Made by a program: the position numbers and the translations under genes. The notes below the pieces were generated by a model that searched no databases, was not told the origin of the DNA, and worked only from the letters and a program-made list of their open reading frames with translations. A stretch of 64,000 bases of DNA from positions 28,929 to 92,928 of the forward strand of contig NZ_RPDI01000011.1 in the NCBI RefSeq assembly GCF_003917135.1, written 5' to 3'. The stretch's first letter is position 1. Each line of letters starts with the position of its first letter. The stretch comes from Leucobacter chromiireducens. Its GTDB lineage: Bacteria; Actinomycetota; Actinomycetes; Actinomycetales; Microbacteriaceae. Shown piece after piece: positions 52,440 to 61,557 of this stretch.

Positions 52440-53303
52440 ATGGCTTTCACCGCCTTCTCCGGCGGCCCGACGAAGGTCGTCGAGCAAGCTCCGCGGAAGC
52501 GGGGCTGGATCGCGCTCCTGCTGCTCGCCCCCGGCATCGCCTACATGCTGCTGTTCTTCGTCGCCCCGTTCGTGCAGCTCGCGCTCACCTCGCTGCAGGC
52601 CCCGGCCGACAGCGGCGGGATCGGGCAGTACGTCGCTGCGCTGCAGTTCTCGAACTACTGGGCGGCGCTCCAGGAGTACTGGCCGCACCTCCTGCGATCC
52701 TTCATCTACGCGATCGTCGCGACGATCATCGGGCTGTGCATCAGCTACCCGGTGGCCTACCTCATCGGCGTGAAGGTGCGCTCGCGGCCCATGCTGCAGG
52801 GGATCCTGCTGATCCTCGTGGTCGCGCCGTTCTTCATCAGCTTCCTGCTGCGCACCCTCGCGTGGAAGTCGATCCTGCCGAGCGAGCTCGTCGGCACGCA
52901 CTTCTCGGTGATCTTCGGTCTCGTGTACAACTTCATCCCGTTCATGGTGCTGCCCATGTTCTCCTCGCTGCAGGCGCTCGACCTGCGGCTCCTGGAGGCC
53001 GGATCGGATCTGTACGCGTCGCCGGTGACCACGTTCCGGCGCGTCACGCTGCCGCTCTCGATGCCCGGCGTGGTGTCCGGGACGCTGCTCAGCTTCATCC
53101 CGATGTCGGGTGACTACGTGAACGCGTCCAGGGAGTTCCTGGGTGGCACGTCGACCACCATGATCGGCAACGTGATCGAGTCGAACTTCCTGCAAACCCA
53201 GAACTATCCGATGGCCGCGACGCTGTCGATCATCCTGATGGTCGTGATCCTCGTGATCGTCGCGAGCTATGTGCGCAAGAGCGGGGCGGAGGATCTGCTG
53301 TGA
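52440..53303 (+). CDS. potB: Polyamine-type ABC transporter permease, PotB-like
   Basis: A 287-residue permease with six membrane helices: GWIALLLLAPGIAYMLLFFVAPFVQLAL at the N-terminus, the EAA loop LLEAGSDLYASPVTTFRRVTLPLSMPGVVSGTLLSF, and the final VVILVIVASYVRKSG. GGGGAGAGG precedes the ATG. Its stop overlaps the next GTG (GTGA at 53300-53303). Confidence 0.92.
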   Translation: MAFTAFSGGPTKVVEQAPRKRGWIALLLLAPGIAYMLLFFVAPFVQLALTSLQAPADSGGIGQYVAALQFSNYWAALQEYWPHLLRSFIYAIVATIIGLCISYPVAYLIGVKVRSRPMLQGILLILVVAPFFISFLLRTLAWKSILPSELVGTHFSVIFGLVYNFIPFMVLPMFSSLQALDLRLLEAGSDLYASPVTTFRRVTLPLSMPGVVSGTLLSFIPMSGDYVNASREFLGGTSTTMIGNVIESNFLQTQNYPMAATLSIILMVVILVIVASYVRKSGAEDLL

Positions 53304-54100
53304 AGGGCTTTACTCTCGGCAAGGCGTTCGTGCCCGTCGTTGCCTCAATTGCACTCATCTACCTGCTGATCCCGATCGTGCACGTGATCGTGTTCTCGTT
53401 CAACGACGCTGGCCGCAACAACATCCTGTGGCGCGGCTTCACGCTCGACAACTGGCAGAACCCCTGCGGCGCACCGCAGGTGTGCACGGCGTTCGGGAAC
53501 TCGATCCTCGTCGGCGTCGTCGCGACGGTGATCGCGACGGTGCTCGGCACCATGATCGCGCTCGCGCTCGTGCGGTACCGCTTCAAGTTCCGCTCGACGA
53601 TCAGCCTGCTGCTGTTCACCCCGATGGCCACCCCCGAGGTGGTGCTGGGCGCCGGCCTGGCCGCGCAGTTCCTGCTCGCCGGCGTGGAGAAGGGCCTCGG
53701 CACGATCATCCTCGCGCACACGATGTTCTGCATCTCCTACGTCGTGGTCGCGGTGAAGGCGCGTGTCGCGAGCCTGAACCCGGCGATCGAGGAAGCAGGG
53801 CGGGATCTCTACGCGTCGCCCGGCCAGGTGTTCTGGCGCATCACCCTGCCCATGCTCATGCCCGGCATCATCGGTGCAGCGCTGCTGAGCTTCGCACTGT
53901 CGTTCGATGACTTCATCATCACGAACTTCAACTCGGGCACGGCGACCACCTTCCCGAAGTTCATCTACGTGTCGGCGCTGAAGGGCGTGCCTGCGCAGGC
54001 CAACGTGCTCGCGTCGATCGTGTTCTTCGGGGCGCTCGCGCTCGTGATCATCGTGCAGATGGTGAACATCAACAAGCAGAAGCGGCTCCAGCGGCAGTAG
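53300..54100 (+). CDS. potC: Polyamine-type ABC transporter permease, PotC-like
   Basis: A 266-residue permease: FVPVVASIALIYLLIPIVHVIVFSFND at the start, the EAA loop IEEAGRDLYASPGQVFWRITLPMLMPGIIGAALLSFALSFDDFIIT (FDDFIIT is typical of PotC), and a terminal helix ALALVIIVQMVNINKQ. GTG start overlaps the potB stop. Last gene of the operon; a terminator follows. Confidence 0.92.
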   Translation: MKGFTLGKAFVPVVASIALIYLLIPIVHVIVFSFNDAGRNNILWRGFTLDNWQNPCGAPQVCTAFGNSILVGVVATVIATVLGTMIALALVRYRFKFRSTISLLLFTPMATPEVVLGAGLAAQFLLAGVEKGLGTIILAHTMFCISYVVVAVKARVASLNPAIEEAGRDLYASPGQVFWRITLPMLMPGIIGAALLSFALSFDDFIITNFNSGTATTFPKFIYVSALKGVPAQANVLASIVFFGALALVIIVQMVNINKQKRLQRQ

Positions 54101-54124
54101 CACCGCGATCCGCGACAGCTCCGC

Positions 54125-54159
54125 ACCCGAGGTGCCGAATATTCTTCGGCACCTCGGGT
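54125..54159 (+). terminator. Terminator hairpin after polyamine transporter operon
   Basis: ACCCGAGGTGCCGAA (54125-54139), loop TATTC, TTCGGCACCTCGGGT (54145-54159), followed by GTCCTTTTG. Confidence 0.85.
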
Positions 54160-54281
54160 GTCCTTTTGCGTCGGGGGGTGCGCGGGTGCAGGATAAGTGC
54201 CGGCGGGATGCAATCTCAGCCATCCCATGTCGCAGCGAGGCGCAGAGGCCCCGTGCGATCTGTTGTTTGTGAGGAGAGCAC

Positions 54282-55703
54282 ATGACAAAGACGTTGATGC
54301 CCGCTGCGAAGCGCGGCGGGTCTCTCAAGCGGAATCTCGGGCTGTGGGCGATCGTCGGCCTTGGCCTCGGCTACATGACTCCGACCGTGGTCTTCGACAC
54401 CTTCGGCATGGTGGCACGAGACACGAACAATGTCGTGCCGCTCGCGTACCTCGTCGCGCTCATCGTGATGGTGTTCACCGCGGTCAGCTACGGCAAGATG
54501 GCCGGGGCGATCCCGAGCGCCGGCTCCGCGTACACGTACGTGAAGGAGTCGATGCACCCGAACGTCGGCTTCATGGTCGGCTGGACCTCGCTCATCGACT
54601 ACATGCTCCTGCCGATGGTCAACTGCCTCATCATCCGCAGCTACCTCGAAGCAGTGTTCCCCGGCATCCCCGGCTGGATCTGGGTGGTGCTGTACTGCAT
54701 CCTCGTCACCGGCGTCATCTACCTCACGATGCGCGGCACCTCGAACATCAACATGATCCTGCTGGTCTTCTCGATCGTCGTCATGACCGTCTTCGTCGTG
54801 ATGGTGTGGGCGCAGCTCGCCGGCGGCGAGGGTGTCGGCACGGTCGCCTCGATGCAGCCCTTCATCCACGATGGGGTCACCATGGGCGCCGTGCTCATGG
54901 GCGCCACGATCGTCTGCTTCTCCTTCATCGGCTTCGACGCCGTGACGATGTACGTCGAGGAGGCGAAGAGCCCGAAGATCGTGCCGCGGGCTATCCTCCT
55001 CACCGTCGTGCTGGGAGGCGCGATCTTCCTGATCGCCGGCTACTTCACGCAGCTCCGCTTCCCGGACTGGAACGTGTTCGCGCCCGGCGGGGACATGCAG
55101 TACGTCGAGGACTCGACCCTGCCGCTCATCGGTGACTTCGTCGGCGGCCCCGTGCTGCAGGCCGTGCTCACCGCCGCGGGCTTCGCGGCGACGCTCGCTT
55201 CGGGCCTCGCCTCGCACGCTTCCGTGTCGCGCATGCTGCTCGTGATGGGCCGCAACAACGTGCTCCCGAAGAAGTTCTTCGGCTACATCAACCCGAAGAC
55301 GCACACCCCCACCTTCAACATCGTGCTCACCGGCGCGGTGTGCCTCCTCGCGATCGCGTTCACGCTCGAGATGATCGCCGCGTTCATCAACTACGGCGCG
55401 CTCATCGCGTTCACCTTCGTGAACCTCTCGGTGATCGCCTGGTTCGCGATCCGCCAGGGCCGCCGCAAGACCCCCGGCGACATCTTCAAGTTCATCATCA
55501 TGCCGGGCATCGGCACGGCGCTCACCGGCGTGCTGTGGGCGAACCTCCACGCTGACGCGCTGATCGGCGGCATCGCCTGGACCCTGATCGGCCTCGCCTA
55601 CCTCGTGTTCCTCACGAAGGGCTTCCGCCAGAAGGTCGCCGGCTTCGACGAGAGCCAGCCGGTGACCGGCTACAACAAGGTGCCGGTCGACGAGCTCGAC
55701 TAG
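54282..55703 (+). CDS. APC-family amino acid/polyamine permease (PuuP-like)
   Basis: A 473-residue secondary transporter with 12 membrane helices. APC marks: LGLWAIVGLGLGYMTPTVVFDTFG at the N-terminus, FSFIGFDAVTMYVEEAKSPKIVPRAIL (unwound-helix 6 region) and GLASHASVSRMLLVMGRNNVLPKKFFGYINPKTHTP. The FDTFG motif is like PuuP/YjeH-type putrescine importers. It is monocistronic and lies next to the polyamine ABC operon and the aminotransferase, so a polyamine or amino-acid substrate is likely. Confidence 0.9.
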   Translation: MTKTLMPAAKRGGSLKRNLGLWAIVGLGLGYMTPTVVFDTFGMVARDTNNVVPLAYLVALIVMVFTAVSYGKMAGAIPSAGSAYTYVKESMHPNVGFMVGWTSLIDYMLLPMVNCLIIRSYLEAVFPGIPGWIWVVLYCILVTGVIYLTMRGTSNINMILLVFSIVVMTVFVVMVWAQLAGGEGVGTVASMQPFIHDGVTMGAVLMGATIVCFSFIGFDAVTMYVEEAKSPKIVPRAILLTVVLGGAIFLIAGYFTQLRFPDWNVFAPGGDMQYVEDSTLPLIGDFVGGPVLQAVLTAAGFAATLASGLASHASVSRMLLVMGRNNVLPKKFFGYINPKTHTPTFNIVLTGAVCLLAIAFTLEMIAAFINYGALIAFTFVNLSVIAWFAIRQGRRKTPGDIFKFIIMPGIGTALTGVLWANLHADALIGGIAWTLIGLAYLVFLTKGFRQKVAGFDESQPVTGYNKVPVDELD

Positions 55704-55711
55704 GTTCCGTG

Positions 55712-55759
55712 TGCACGCAGCGGCCCCCGCGGAGTGATCCGCGGGGGCCGCTGCGTGCA
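55712..55759. terminator. 22-bp perfect bidirectional terminator
   Basis: Arms 55712-55733 and 55738-55759 are exact complements with tetraloop GTGA. It lies between the APC permease gene and the convergent YczE gene. Confidence 0.85.
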
Positions 55760-55772
55760 TGGAGGCGGGAGC

Positions 55773-56429
55773 CTACGCCGGGATGGGGATCTCGCCCGTC
55801 GCCTGCGCGGAGCGCGCCTCGCGCGCCGCGGCGCGTGCGTCCCGGTCCGCGCGCCGGCGCACGGGATCGAAGAGCGGCAGCGTGATCCCGCACAGCGGTC
55901 CGATCAGCAGCGCGAAGGCGACCGTGCCGAGGCCGACGTTGCCTCCGAGCAGCCAGCCGATCAGCAGCACGGTGAGCTCGACACCCGTGCGGCCGATCCA
56001 GAGCGGCGTGCCGAAGCGGGCGTGGATCCCGGTCATGAGGCCATCGCGCGGGCCGGGGCCGAGGTGCGCGCCGATGTAGATGCCGCTCGCGACGGCGAGC
56101 AGCACGAGCCCGGTCGCGAAGAACGCGATGCGCGCCCACAGCGCCTCGGGGGCCGGGAGCAGCCACAGGCCGAGGTCGATGCCCGGGCCGACGAGCAGGA
56201 TGTTGAGGATCGTGCCGAGGCCGGGGCGCTGGCGGAGCGGGATCCAGAGCAGCAGCACGCAGAGCCCGATGATGTTCGTGAGAATGCCGATGCTCAGCCC
56301 GGTGTGCAGGGCGACGCCCTGCGCGAAGACGGTCCAGGAGTCCACGCCAACGGCGGCGCGAATCATGAAGGCGTCCGCGATGCCGTAGAGGAGGAGACCG
56401 GGGATGAGACGTGACAGTCGTGCAAACAT
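55773..56429 (-). CDS. YczE/YyaS/YitT-family membrane protein
   Basis: A 218-residue integral membrane protein with about five helices: RLIPGLLLYGIADAFMIRAAVGVDSWTVFAQGVAL (family-typical opening), GLCVLLLWIPLRQRPGLGTILNILLVGPGIDLGL, and GAHLGPGPRDGLMTGI. This pattern is shared with B. subtilis YczE. The last 30 residues are an Arg/Ala-rich hydrophilic tail. It is divergent from a MocR-type regulator (56492), the standard arrangement for this membrane family, whose role is unknown. Confidence 0.88.
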   Translation of the reverse strand: MFARLSRLIPGLLLYGIADAFMIRAAVGVDSWTVFAQGVALHTGLSIGILTNIIGLCVLLLWIPLRQRPGLGTILNILLVGPGIDLGLWLLPAPEALWARIAFFATGLVLLAVASGIYIGAHLGPGPRDGLMTGIHARFGTPLWIGRTGVELTVLLIGWLLGGNVGLGTVAFALLIGPLCGITLPLFDPVRRRADRDARAAAREARSAQATGEIPIPA

Positions 56430-56479
56430 AGTGATCAGTCCACTTCATTTTGGCCTGGTGCTCAAGATGCCAATCCGCG

Positions 56480-56485
56480 TATAGT
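56480..56485 (+). promoter_or_regulatory. -10 element (TATAGT), leaderless start of MocR regulator
   Basis: TATAGT, six bases (GGCCCC), then ATG 56492, with no ribosome site; same geometry as the RamB-like gene. Confidence 0.6.
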
Positions 56486-56491
56486 GGCCCC

Positions 56492-57931
56492 ATGATCGCG
56501 CAGCGCCTCACCGCACGCCGCCTCTCGCACCTGCTCGGCGAGTGGCGCGGCTCCGGCCACGGCTACGAGGAACTGAGCGACAGCATCGGGCTGCTCGTGC
56601 GCGATGGGGCCATCACCGCGGGAACCGCGCTGCCCGCCGAGCGGCCGCTCGCCGAAGCGCTCGGAGTGAGCCGCACCACGGTCGCGGCCGGATACCGCCG
56701 CCTCCGCGAGAACGGCACCGCGCTCTCGCGGCGCGGATCCGGCACGGTGGTGCGCGCGCCGCGCCCCGAGCCGGGGCTCGCGCTGCAGGAGCCGGGGGGA
56801 GCGCCGCGGATCGATCTCTCCACCGCCTGCCCGGCCGCCTGGGCCGGGCTTCCCGAGCTGGGCGCGCGCGTCAGCTCCGAGTTCCCCGGACTGTTCGCGC
56901 AGCCGGGGTACGACACCGTCGGGCTGCCCGAACTGCGGCAGGCCATCGCCGAGCGCTTCACCCGGCGCGGGCTCCCCACCTCGCCAGAGCACATCATGGT
57001 GACGCTCGGCGCGCAGCACGCCATCTTCCTCATCGCGCGCACCCTGCTCGCGCGCGGCGACCGCGCGCTCATCGAATCGCCCAGCTACCCGCACGCGCGG
57101 GAAGCGCTCGCCGCAACCGGGGCGCTCGTCGCCGAGCTGCCGGTCGGGCCACGCGACTACGACGCCGCGTCGATGCTCGACATCGCGTCGCGCGTGGCGC
57201 CTCGCCTCGCCTACCTGATCCCGGACCACCACAACCCGACCGGGCTCAGCATGCCGCGCGAGCTGCGCGGCCGCCTCATCCACGCGCTGAGCGCCGCCGG
57301 CACGCACGTGATCGCCGACGAGACCACCGCGGAGCTCGTGCTCGGGGAGCAGCGCCTCATCGAGCCGTTCGCGGCGGCGGCCGAGCTGCCGCACCAGCGC
57401 GACGCGATCATCACGGTCGGCTCCCTCGGCAAGACCGTGTGGGGCGGACTGCGCGTCGGCTGGATTCGGGCGACGCCCGAGCTGATCGGCCGCCTGGAGG
57501 CGGCGCGGCGCGTCAGCGATCTCGGAACGGGGGCCTGGGAGCAGGCCACGGCGGCCCTCGCGCTGGAGCACTACGACGAGGTGCTCGCCGACCGGAGCCG
57601 TGAGCTCACCGTGAAGCATCGCCTGCTCACCGAGCAGCTCGCGGCACGGCTCCCCGGCTGGGCGGCGAGCCCCGCGGTCGGCGGCGTGTGCACCTGGGTG
57701 GACATCGGCGAGCAGCGGAGCACCGCACTGAGTCGCGAGGCGGCGCGGCGGGGCGTGCGGCTCACGCCGGGGCCGCGCTTCGGGAGCCCAGGCGTCTTCG
57801 AGCGCTTCGTGCGCCTCCCGTTCACCGCGCCCGAGGCCGAGCTGCTTTCCGCGGTCGACGTGCTCGCTGCGGCGCGCGGGGCCGCGCCGGCCGCCGCCCC
57901 CGTGCGGCACGAGGCCGAAGCGGTCATCTGA
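56492..57931 (+). CDS. MocR-type regulator: GntR DNA-binding domain fused to aminotransferase fold
   Basis: A 479-residue chimeric regulator. The N-terminal GntR winged helix (about 22-90) includes LPAERPLAEALGVSRTTVAAGYRRLRENG. The rest is a fold-type I aminotransferase-like domain with the PLP lysine in TVGSLGKTVWGGLRVGW (about residue 312) and the YLIPDHHNPTGLSMP motif. In this YczR subgroup, the protein is expected to control the divergent yczE-type gene with PLP as cofactor or effector. A leaderless promoter is evident. Part of a two-gene divergon. Confidence 0.92.
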   Translation: MIAQRLTARRLSHLLGEWRGSGHGYEELSDSIGLLVRDGAITAGTALPAERPLAEALGVSRTTVAAGYRRLRENGTALSRRGSGTVVRAPRPEPGLALQEPGGAPRIDLSTACPAAWAGLPELGARVSSEFPGLFAQPGYDTVGLPELRQAIAERFTRRGLPTSPEHIMVTLGAQHAIFLIARTLLARGDRALIESPSYPHAREALAATGALVAELPVGPRDYDAASMLDIASRVAPRLAYLIPDHHNPTGLSMPRELRGRLIHALSAAGTHVIADETTAELVLGEQRLIEPFAAAAELPHQRDAIITVGSLGKTVWGGLRVGWIRATPELIGRLEAARRVSDLGTGAWEQATAALALEHYDEVLADRSRELTVKHRLLTEQLAARLPGWAASPAVGGVCTWVDIGEQRSTALSREAARRGVRLTPGPRFGSPGVFERFVRLPFTAPEAELLSAVDVLAAARGAAPAAAPVRHEAEAVI

Positions 57932-57983
57932 TCCCGCGCGGTCCGCTGCGGGGAAGCGATGCCGGAGCAGGGGTGTAGGGCAG

Positions 57984-57989
57984 TAGACT
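57984..57989 (+). promoter_or_regulatory. -10 element (TAGACT), near-leaderless start of prfB
   Basis: TAGACT, eight bases, then ATG 57998; predicted leader at most one or two bases. Confidence 0.5.
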
Positions 57990-57997
57990 CGGGGATC

Positions 57998-59104
57998 ATG
58001 CTCGAACTTGATTTCAGCGCCCGCATCCGTTCGCTGCGCGCGACCTACGCCGACATCGCCGCCGTGATCGACCTCGACAAGCTCGATCGCGAGATCGCCG
58101 AGCTCGAGGAGCAGGCCGCGGCCCCCGACCTGTGGGACGACCCGGCTGCCGCCCAGCAGGTGACGAGCGGGCTGTCGCACCGCCAGGCGCGTGTGAAGCG
58201 CGTGCGCGGCGTCGAAGCGCGACTCGACGACCTCGAGGTGCTCGTTGAGCTGGCGCTCGAGGCCGAGGACGAGGACTCCGCGCGCGAGGCGACGGAGGAG
58301 CTCGCAGCGCTCGAGGCCGTCGTGCAGGACCTTGAAGTGCAGACCATGCTCTCGGGGGAGTACGACGAGCGCGCGGCCGTCGTGACGATCCGCTCGGGCG
58401 CCGGCGGCGACGATGCGACCGACTTCGCCGAGATGCTGCTGCGCATGTACCTGCGCTGGGCCGAGCACCGCGGCTACCCGACGAAGATGATGGACACGTC
58501 GTACGCGGAGGGCGCCGGGATCAAGTCGGCCACCTTCGAGGTCGACGCACCCTACGCGTTCGGCACGCTCTCAGTGGAGGCCGGCACGCACCGCCTCGCG
58601 CGCATCAGCCCCTTCGGCTCGGCGGACAAGCGCCAGACCAGTTTCGCCGGCGTCGAGGTGATCCCGCTCCTCGAGGAGGCCACCGAGGTGGAGATCCCGG
58701 AGAACGAGATCCGCGTCGACGTGTACCGCTCGTCTGGTCCGGGCGGCCAGTCGGTCAACACCACCGACTCTGCGGTGCGCCTCACGCACATCCCGACCGG
58801 CATCGTCGTCTCGATGCAGAACGAGAAGTCGCAGATCCAGAACCGCGCTGCCGCGATGCGCGTGCTGCAGACGCGCCTGCTCCTGCTGCAGCGCGAGCAG
58901 GAGGCCGCGAAGAAGAAGGAGCTCGCCGGCAGCGTCACCGCGAGCTGGGGCGACCAGATCCGCTCGTACTTCCTGTACGGCCAGCAGCTCGTCAAGGACC
59001 TTCGCACCGGACACGAGTCGTCGCAGCCCGACGCGGTGTTCGACGGTGATCTCGACGGCTTCATCGCGGCCGGCATCCGCTGGCGCTCGCTCAGCAAGGA
59101 CTAG
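57998..59104 (+). CDS. prfB: Peptide chain release factor 2
   Basis: A 368-residue release factor for UGA/UAA. The GGQ motif is in [25 protein letters not shown] (about residue 245), and the stop-codon-reading SPF motif is in [15 protein letters not shown] (about 205). The gene is read in one frame: the programmed +1 frameshift site near codon 25 of many prfB genes is absent, as expected in actinobacteria. It heads the conserved prfB-ftsE-ftsX-smpB neighbourhood. Confidence 0.97.
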   Translation: MLELDFSARIRSLRATYADIAAVIDLDKLDREIAELEEQAAAPDLWDDPAAAQQVTSGLSHRQARVKRVRGVEARLDDLEVLVELALEAEDEDSAREATEELAALEAVVQDLEVQTMLSGEYDERAAVVTIRSGAGGDDATDFAEMLLRMYLRWAEHRGYPTKMMDTSYAEGAGIKSATFEVDAPYAFGTLSVEAGTHRLARISPFGSADKRQTSFAGVEVIPLLEEATEVEIPENEIRVDVYRSSGPGGQSVNTTDSAVRLTHIPTGIVVSMQNEKSQIQNRAAAMRVLQTRLLLLQREQEAAKKKELAGSVTASWGDQIRSYFLYGQQLVKDLRTGHESSQPDAVFDGDLDGFIAAGIRWRSLSKD

Positions 59105-59202
59105 TGCGGCGCGGGGCAGGCGCGCGCAGCGTTCGCCTCCCCGAAACCTGGCGGTCACCGCGTGTCCCAGCGCGCCTGCAGCGTCCGCGCGCGCGGGAGG
59201 CG

Positions 59203-59208
59203 TAGGGT
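59203..59208 (+). promoter_or_regulatory. -10 element (TAGGGT) for ftsE
   Basis: TAGGGT, nine bases, then ATG 59218. GGAGG lies 17 bases before the ATG, too far for a ribosome site, which favours a leaderless transcript. Confidence 0.4.
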
Positions 59209-59217
59209 CGAACTGTC

Positions 59218-60471
59218 ATGATCCTCTTTGAGAACGTCACCAAGAAGTACCGGGGCACCGCGAAACCAGCGCTCGACGGTATCGACCTGCAGGTCGACCG
59301 TGGCGAGTTTGTGTTCATCGTTGGCGCGTCCGGTTCGGGCAAGTCGAGCTGCCTGCGCCTGATCCTGCGCGAGGACCAGCCGAGCAGCGGCACGATCCAC
59401 GTGCTGGGGCAGGACCTCAGCAAGATCTCCTCGCGGAAGGTGCCGTATTTCCGGCGCAACCTCGGCACCGTGTTCCAGGACTTCCGCCTGCTCACGAACA
59501 AGACCGTGTACGACAACGTCGCCTTCTCGCTGCAGGTGATCGGCAAGTCGCGCGGCTTCATCCAGGAGGCCGTGCCCGACACGCTGGAGCTCGTCGGCCT
59601 CGCGAACAAGGCGAAGCGCTTCCCGCACGAGCTCTCGGGCGGCGAGCAGCAGCGCGTCGCCATCGCGCGCGCGATCGTCAACAAGCCGGCCATCCTGCTC
59701 GCGGACGAGCCGACCGGCAACCTGGACCCGGCCACGAGCCTCGGCATCATGCAGCTGCTCCGCGCCATCAACGCGGCGGGCACCACGGTGGTCATGGCCA
59801 CACACGAGGCCACCTTCGTTGACATCATGCAGCAGCGCGTGGTCGAGCTGTCCCAGGGCGTCATCGTGCGCGACGAGGTGGGCGGCGGCTACGGCGAGAC
59901 CGCGTCGATCCCGGTCGCCGACCTCTCCGCCGCTGGCGTGCAGGTGCTCCGCACCACCGAGGCCGTGGTGCGCGCAGCGCTTGCGCCCGAGGAGATCGCA
60001 CGCGCGGCGGCGGCAGCGACCGCGGGTGCCGCGGCGCTCGCTGGCGGGGCTGCCACGGCGACGGAGAGCGCGGAGACGGCGCAGGATCCGGCTGAGCAGG
60101 TTCCGGCAGTGCTGGATCAGGCTGAGCAGGATCCGGCTGAGCAGGATCCGGCTGAGCAGGATCCAGCAGTGCTGGATCAGGCCGCGGCTCCCGATCCTGC
60201 CGCGCCCGAAGTGCCCGAGCCGCGCGGCCCCGAGGCATCGGTGTTCGAGGAACCGCAGCCGTTCGGCCCCATCGACGAGGAGATCGACGGCACCGACCTC
60301 GATCAGACCGTGCGCGCCGACGCCGGCCCGCAGGCGAAGCGGATCCCCGCCTTCCTCGATCCGGGACGGCCGCTCGATCCCATTGAAATGTCCGAGACCG
60401 GCAACCTCGCCGCGCACCTCGGGCTCGACCGCAACGACGACGATCAGACAGATGTGGGGCCGGTGCGATGA
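59218..60471 (+). CDS. ftsE: Cell-division ABC ATPase FtsE with long C-terminal extension
   Basis: A 417-residue protein. Residues 1-225 are a complete FtsE ABC domain: Walker [11 protein letters not shown]-loop [19 protein letters not shown], signature [16 protein letters not shown], Walker [14 protein letters not shown], switch ATHEATFVD. The remaining 190 residues are an Ala/Pro/Glu/Asp-rich tail with 5-residue repeats (PAEQD) at about 287-323 and a conserved-looking acidic end ([21 protein letters not shown]). FtsE of most bacteria is about 220-230 residues. It drives septal wall hydrolase activation with FtsX; its stop overlaps the ftsX ATG. Confidence 0.93.
   Translation: MILFENVTKKYRGTAKPALDGIDLQVDRGEFVFIVGASGSGKSSCLRLILREDQPSSGTIHVLGQDLSKISSRKVPYFRRNLGTVFQDFRLLTNKTVYDNVAFSLQVIGKSRGFIQEAVPDTLELVGLANKAKRFPHELSGGEQQRVAIARAIVNKPAILLADEPTGNLDPATSLGIMQLLRAINAAGTTVVMATHEATFVDIMQQRVVELSQGVIVRDEVGGGYGETASIPVADLSAAGVQVLRTTEAVVRAALAPEEIARAAAAATAGAAALAGGAATATESAETAQDPAEQVPAVLDQAEQDPAEQDPAEQDPAVLDQAAAPDPAAPEVPEPRGPEASVFEEPQPFGPIDEEIDGTDLDQTVRADAGPQAKRIPAFLDPGRPLDPIEMSETGNLAAHLGLDRNDDDQTDVGPVR
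60076..60186 (+). repeat. 15-bp tandem repeats inside ftsE
   Basis: Units like GCTGAGCAGGATCCG recur four or more times with variants GCAGTGCTGGATCAG, encoding PAEQD and PAVLDQ-type repeats of the FtsE tail. Confidence 0.75.
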
Positions 60472-61382
60472 GGGTTGGACTCGTACTCGGCGAGGTCTGG
60501 AACGGCCTGCGCCGCAACATGTCGGTGGTCATCTCGGTGATCCTCGTGACGTTCGTCTCGCTCACCTTCGTCGGCGCCGCGATCATCATGCAGCTGCAGG
60601 TGCAGCAGATGAAGACGTTCTGGTACGACCGCGCCCAGGTGGCGGTCTACCTCTGCACCGACGCCGATCAGAGCGCGACGTGCTCGGGCACCGACGCGGG
60701 GGAGGAAGAGATCGCCGCGGTGGAGGCCGCGCTGAAGTCTGACACGCTCGCCCCGTACGTCCAGGACTTCTTCTTCGTGACCCACGAGGAGGCGTACGAG
60801 GAGTTCACGAAGCAGTTCGAGGGCAACCCGATCGTGGACATCACGAAGCCCGAGCAGCTGAACCAGACGTTCTGGGTGAAGCTCACCGATCCCTCGCGAT
60901 CCGACATCATCACGGAGACCTTCACCGGGATCCCCGGCGTGCAGAGCGTGTCCGACCAGCGCAGCCTGCTGGACCGGATCTTCCTGTTCCTCGGGGTGGC
61001 GAGCTACACGGCGATCGCGATCGCCGGCCTCATGCTCGTCGCCGCGATGCTGCTGATCTCGACGACGATCAGGCTGTCCGCCTACTCGCGGCGCCGGGAG
61101 ATCGGGATCATGCGACTCGTCGGCGCATCGAACCGGTTCATCCAGACCCCGTTCATCCTGGAGGGCATCATCGCCGCACTGATCGGCGCGGTGCTCGCGA
61201 GCGCCGCCTCCGTGGCGATTGTGAAGTTCTTCGTGCAGGGCTTCCTCGTGAAGGAAGTGCCGTTCACGAGCTACATCACCGTCGAACAGTCGCTCGTGGT
61301 GCCCCCGATCCTGATCCTCGTCGGCGTGCTGCTCTCCGCGATCGCGGCGAAGATCGCGATCACGCGCTACCTCCGCGTGTAG
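60468..61382 (+). CDS. ftsX: Cell-division membrane protein FtsX
   Basis: A 304-residue FtsX. The first helix is [27 protein letters not shown], followed by a large extracytoplasmic domain (about 50-165, with Cys62 and Cys68 region in [14 protein letters not shown] that could form a disulfide) and three more helices in the second half with the FtsX/MacB fold ([28 protein letters not shown]). It couples FtsE ATP hydrolysis to peptidoglycan hydrolase activity outside the cell. ATG overlaps the ftsE stop (ATGA). Confidence 0.95.
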   Translation: MRVGLVLGEVWNGLRRNMSVVISVILVTFVSLTFVGAAIIMQLQVQQMKTFWYDRAQVAVYLCTDADQSATCSGTDAGEEEIAAVEAALKSDTLAPYVQDFFFVTHEEAYEEFTKQFEGNPIVDITKPEQLNQTFWVKLTDPSRSDIITETFTGIPGVQSVSDQRSLLDRIFLFLGVASYTAIAIAGLMLVAAMLLISTTIRLSAYSRRREIGIMRLVGASNRFIQTPFILEGIIAALIGAVLASAASVAIVKFFVQGFLVKEVPFTSYITVEQSLVVPPILILVGVLLSAIAAKIAITRYLRV

Positions 61383-61403
61383 CGGAGCGGCGGCGAGACG
61401 CCA

Positions 61404-61439
61404 GGATCGCCTGGATTGCCTGGATTGCCTGGATCGCCT
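61404..61439 (+). repeat. 9-bp tandem repeat between ftsX and smpB
   Basis: Four units of GGATYGCCT (GGATCGCCT, GGATTGCCT, GGATTGCCT, GGATCGCCT) end to end. Confidence 0.8.
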
Positions 61440-61557
61440 GGGGAGCGCGAGGTGCGGTGCATCTCGCGCTCCGCTAGGCTGGATCCTTGCGCGCGCTGGC
61501 TGCGCGCTGGTCGAAAGAGCCGCGCACGACCCGCACCACCCGAGAGAGGATGTGACC

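Noticed and set aside
57998..58080. Programmed frameshift site in prfB
   Set aside because: The gene is continuous from ATG to GGQ; no CTTTGA slip site near codon 25.
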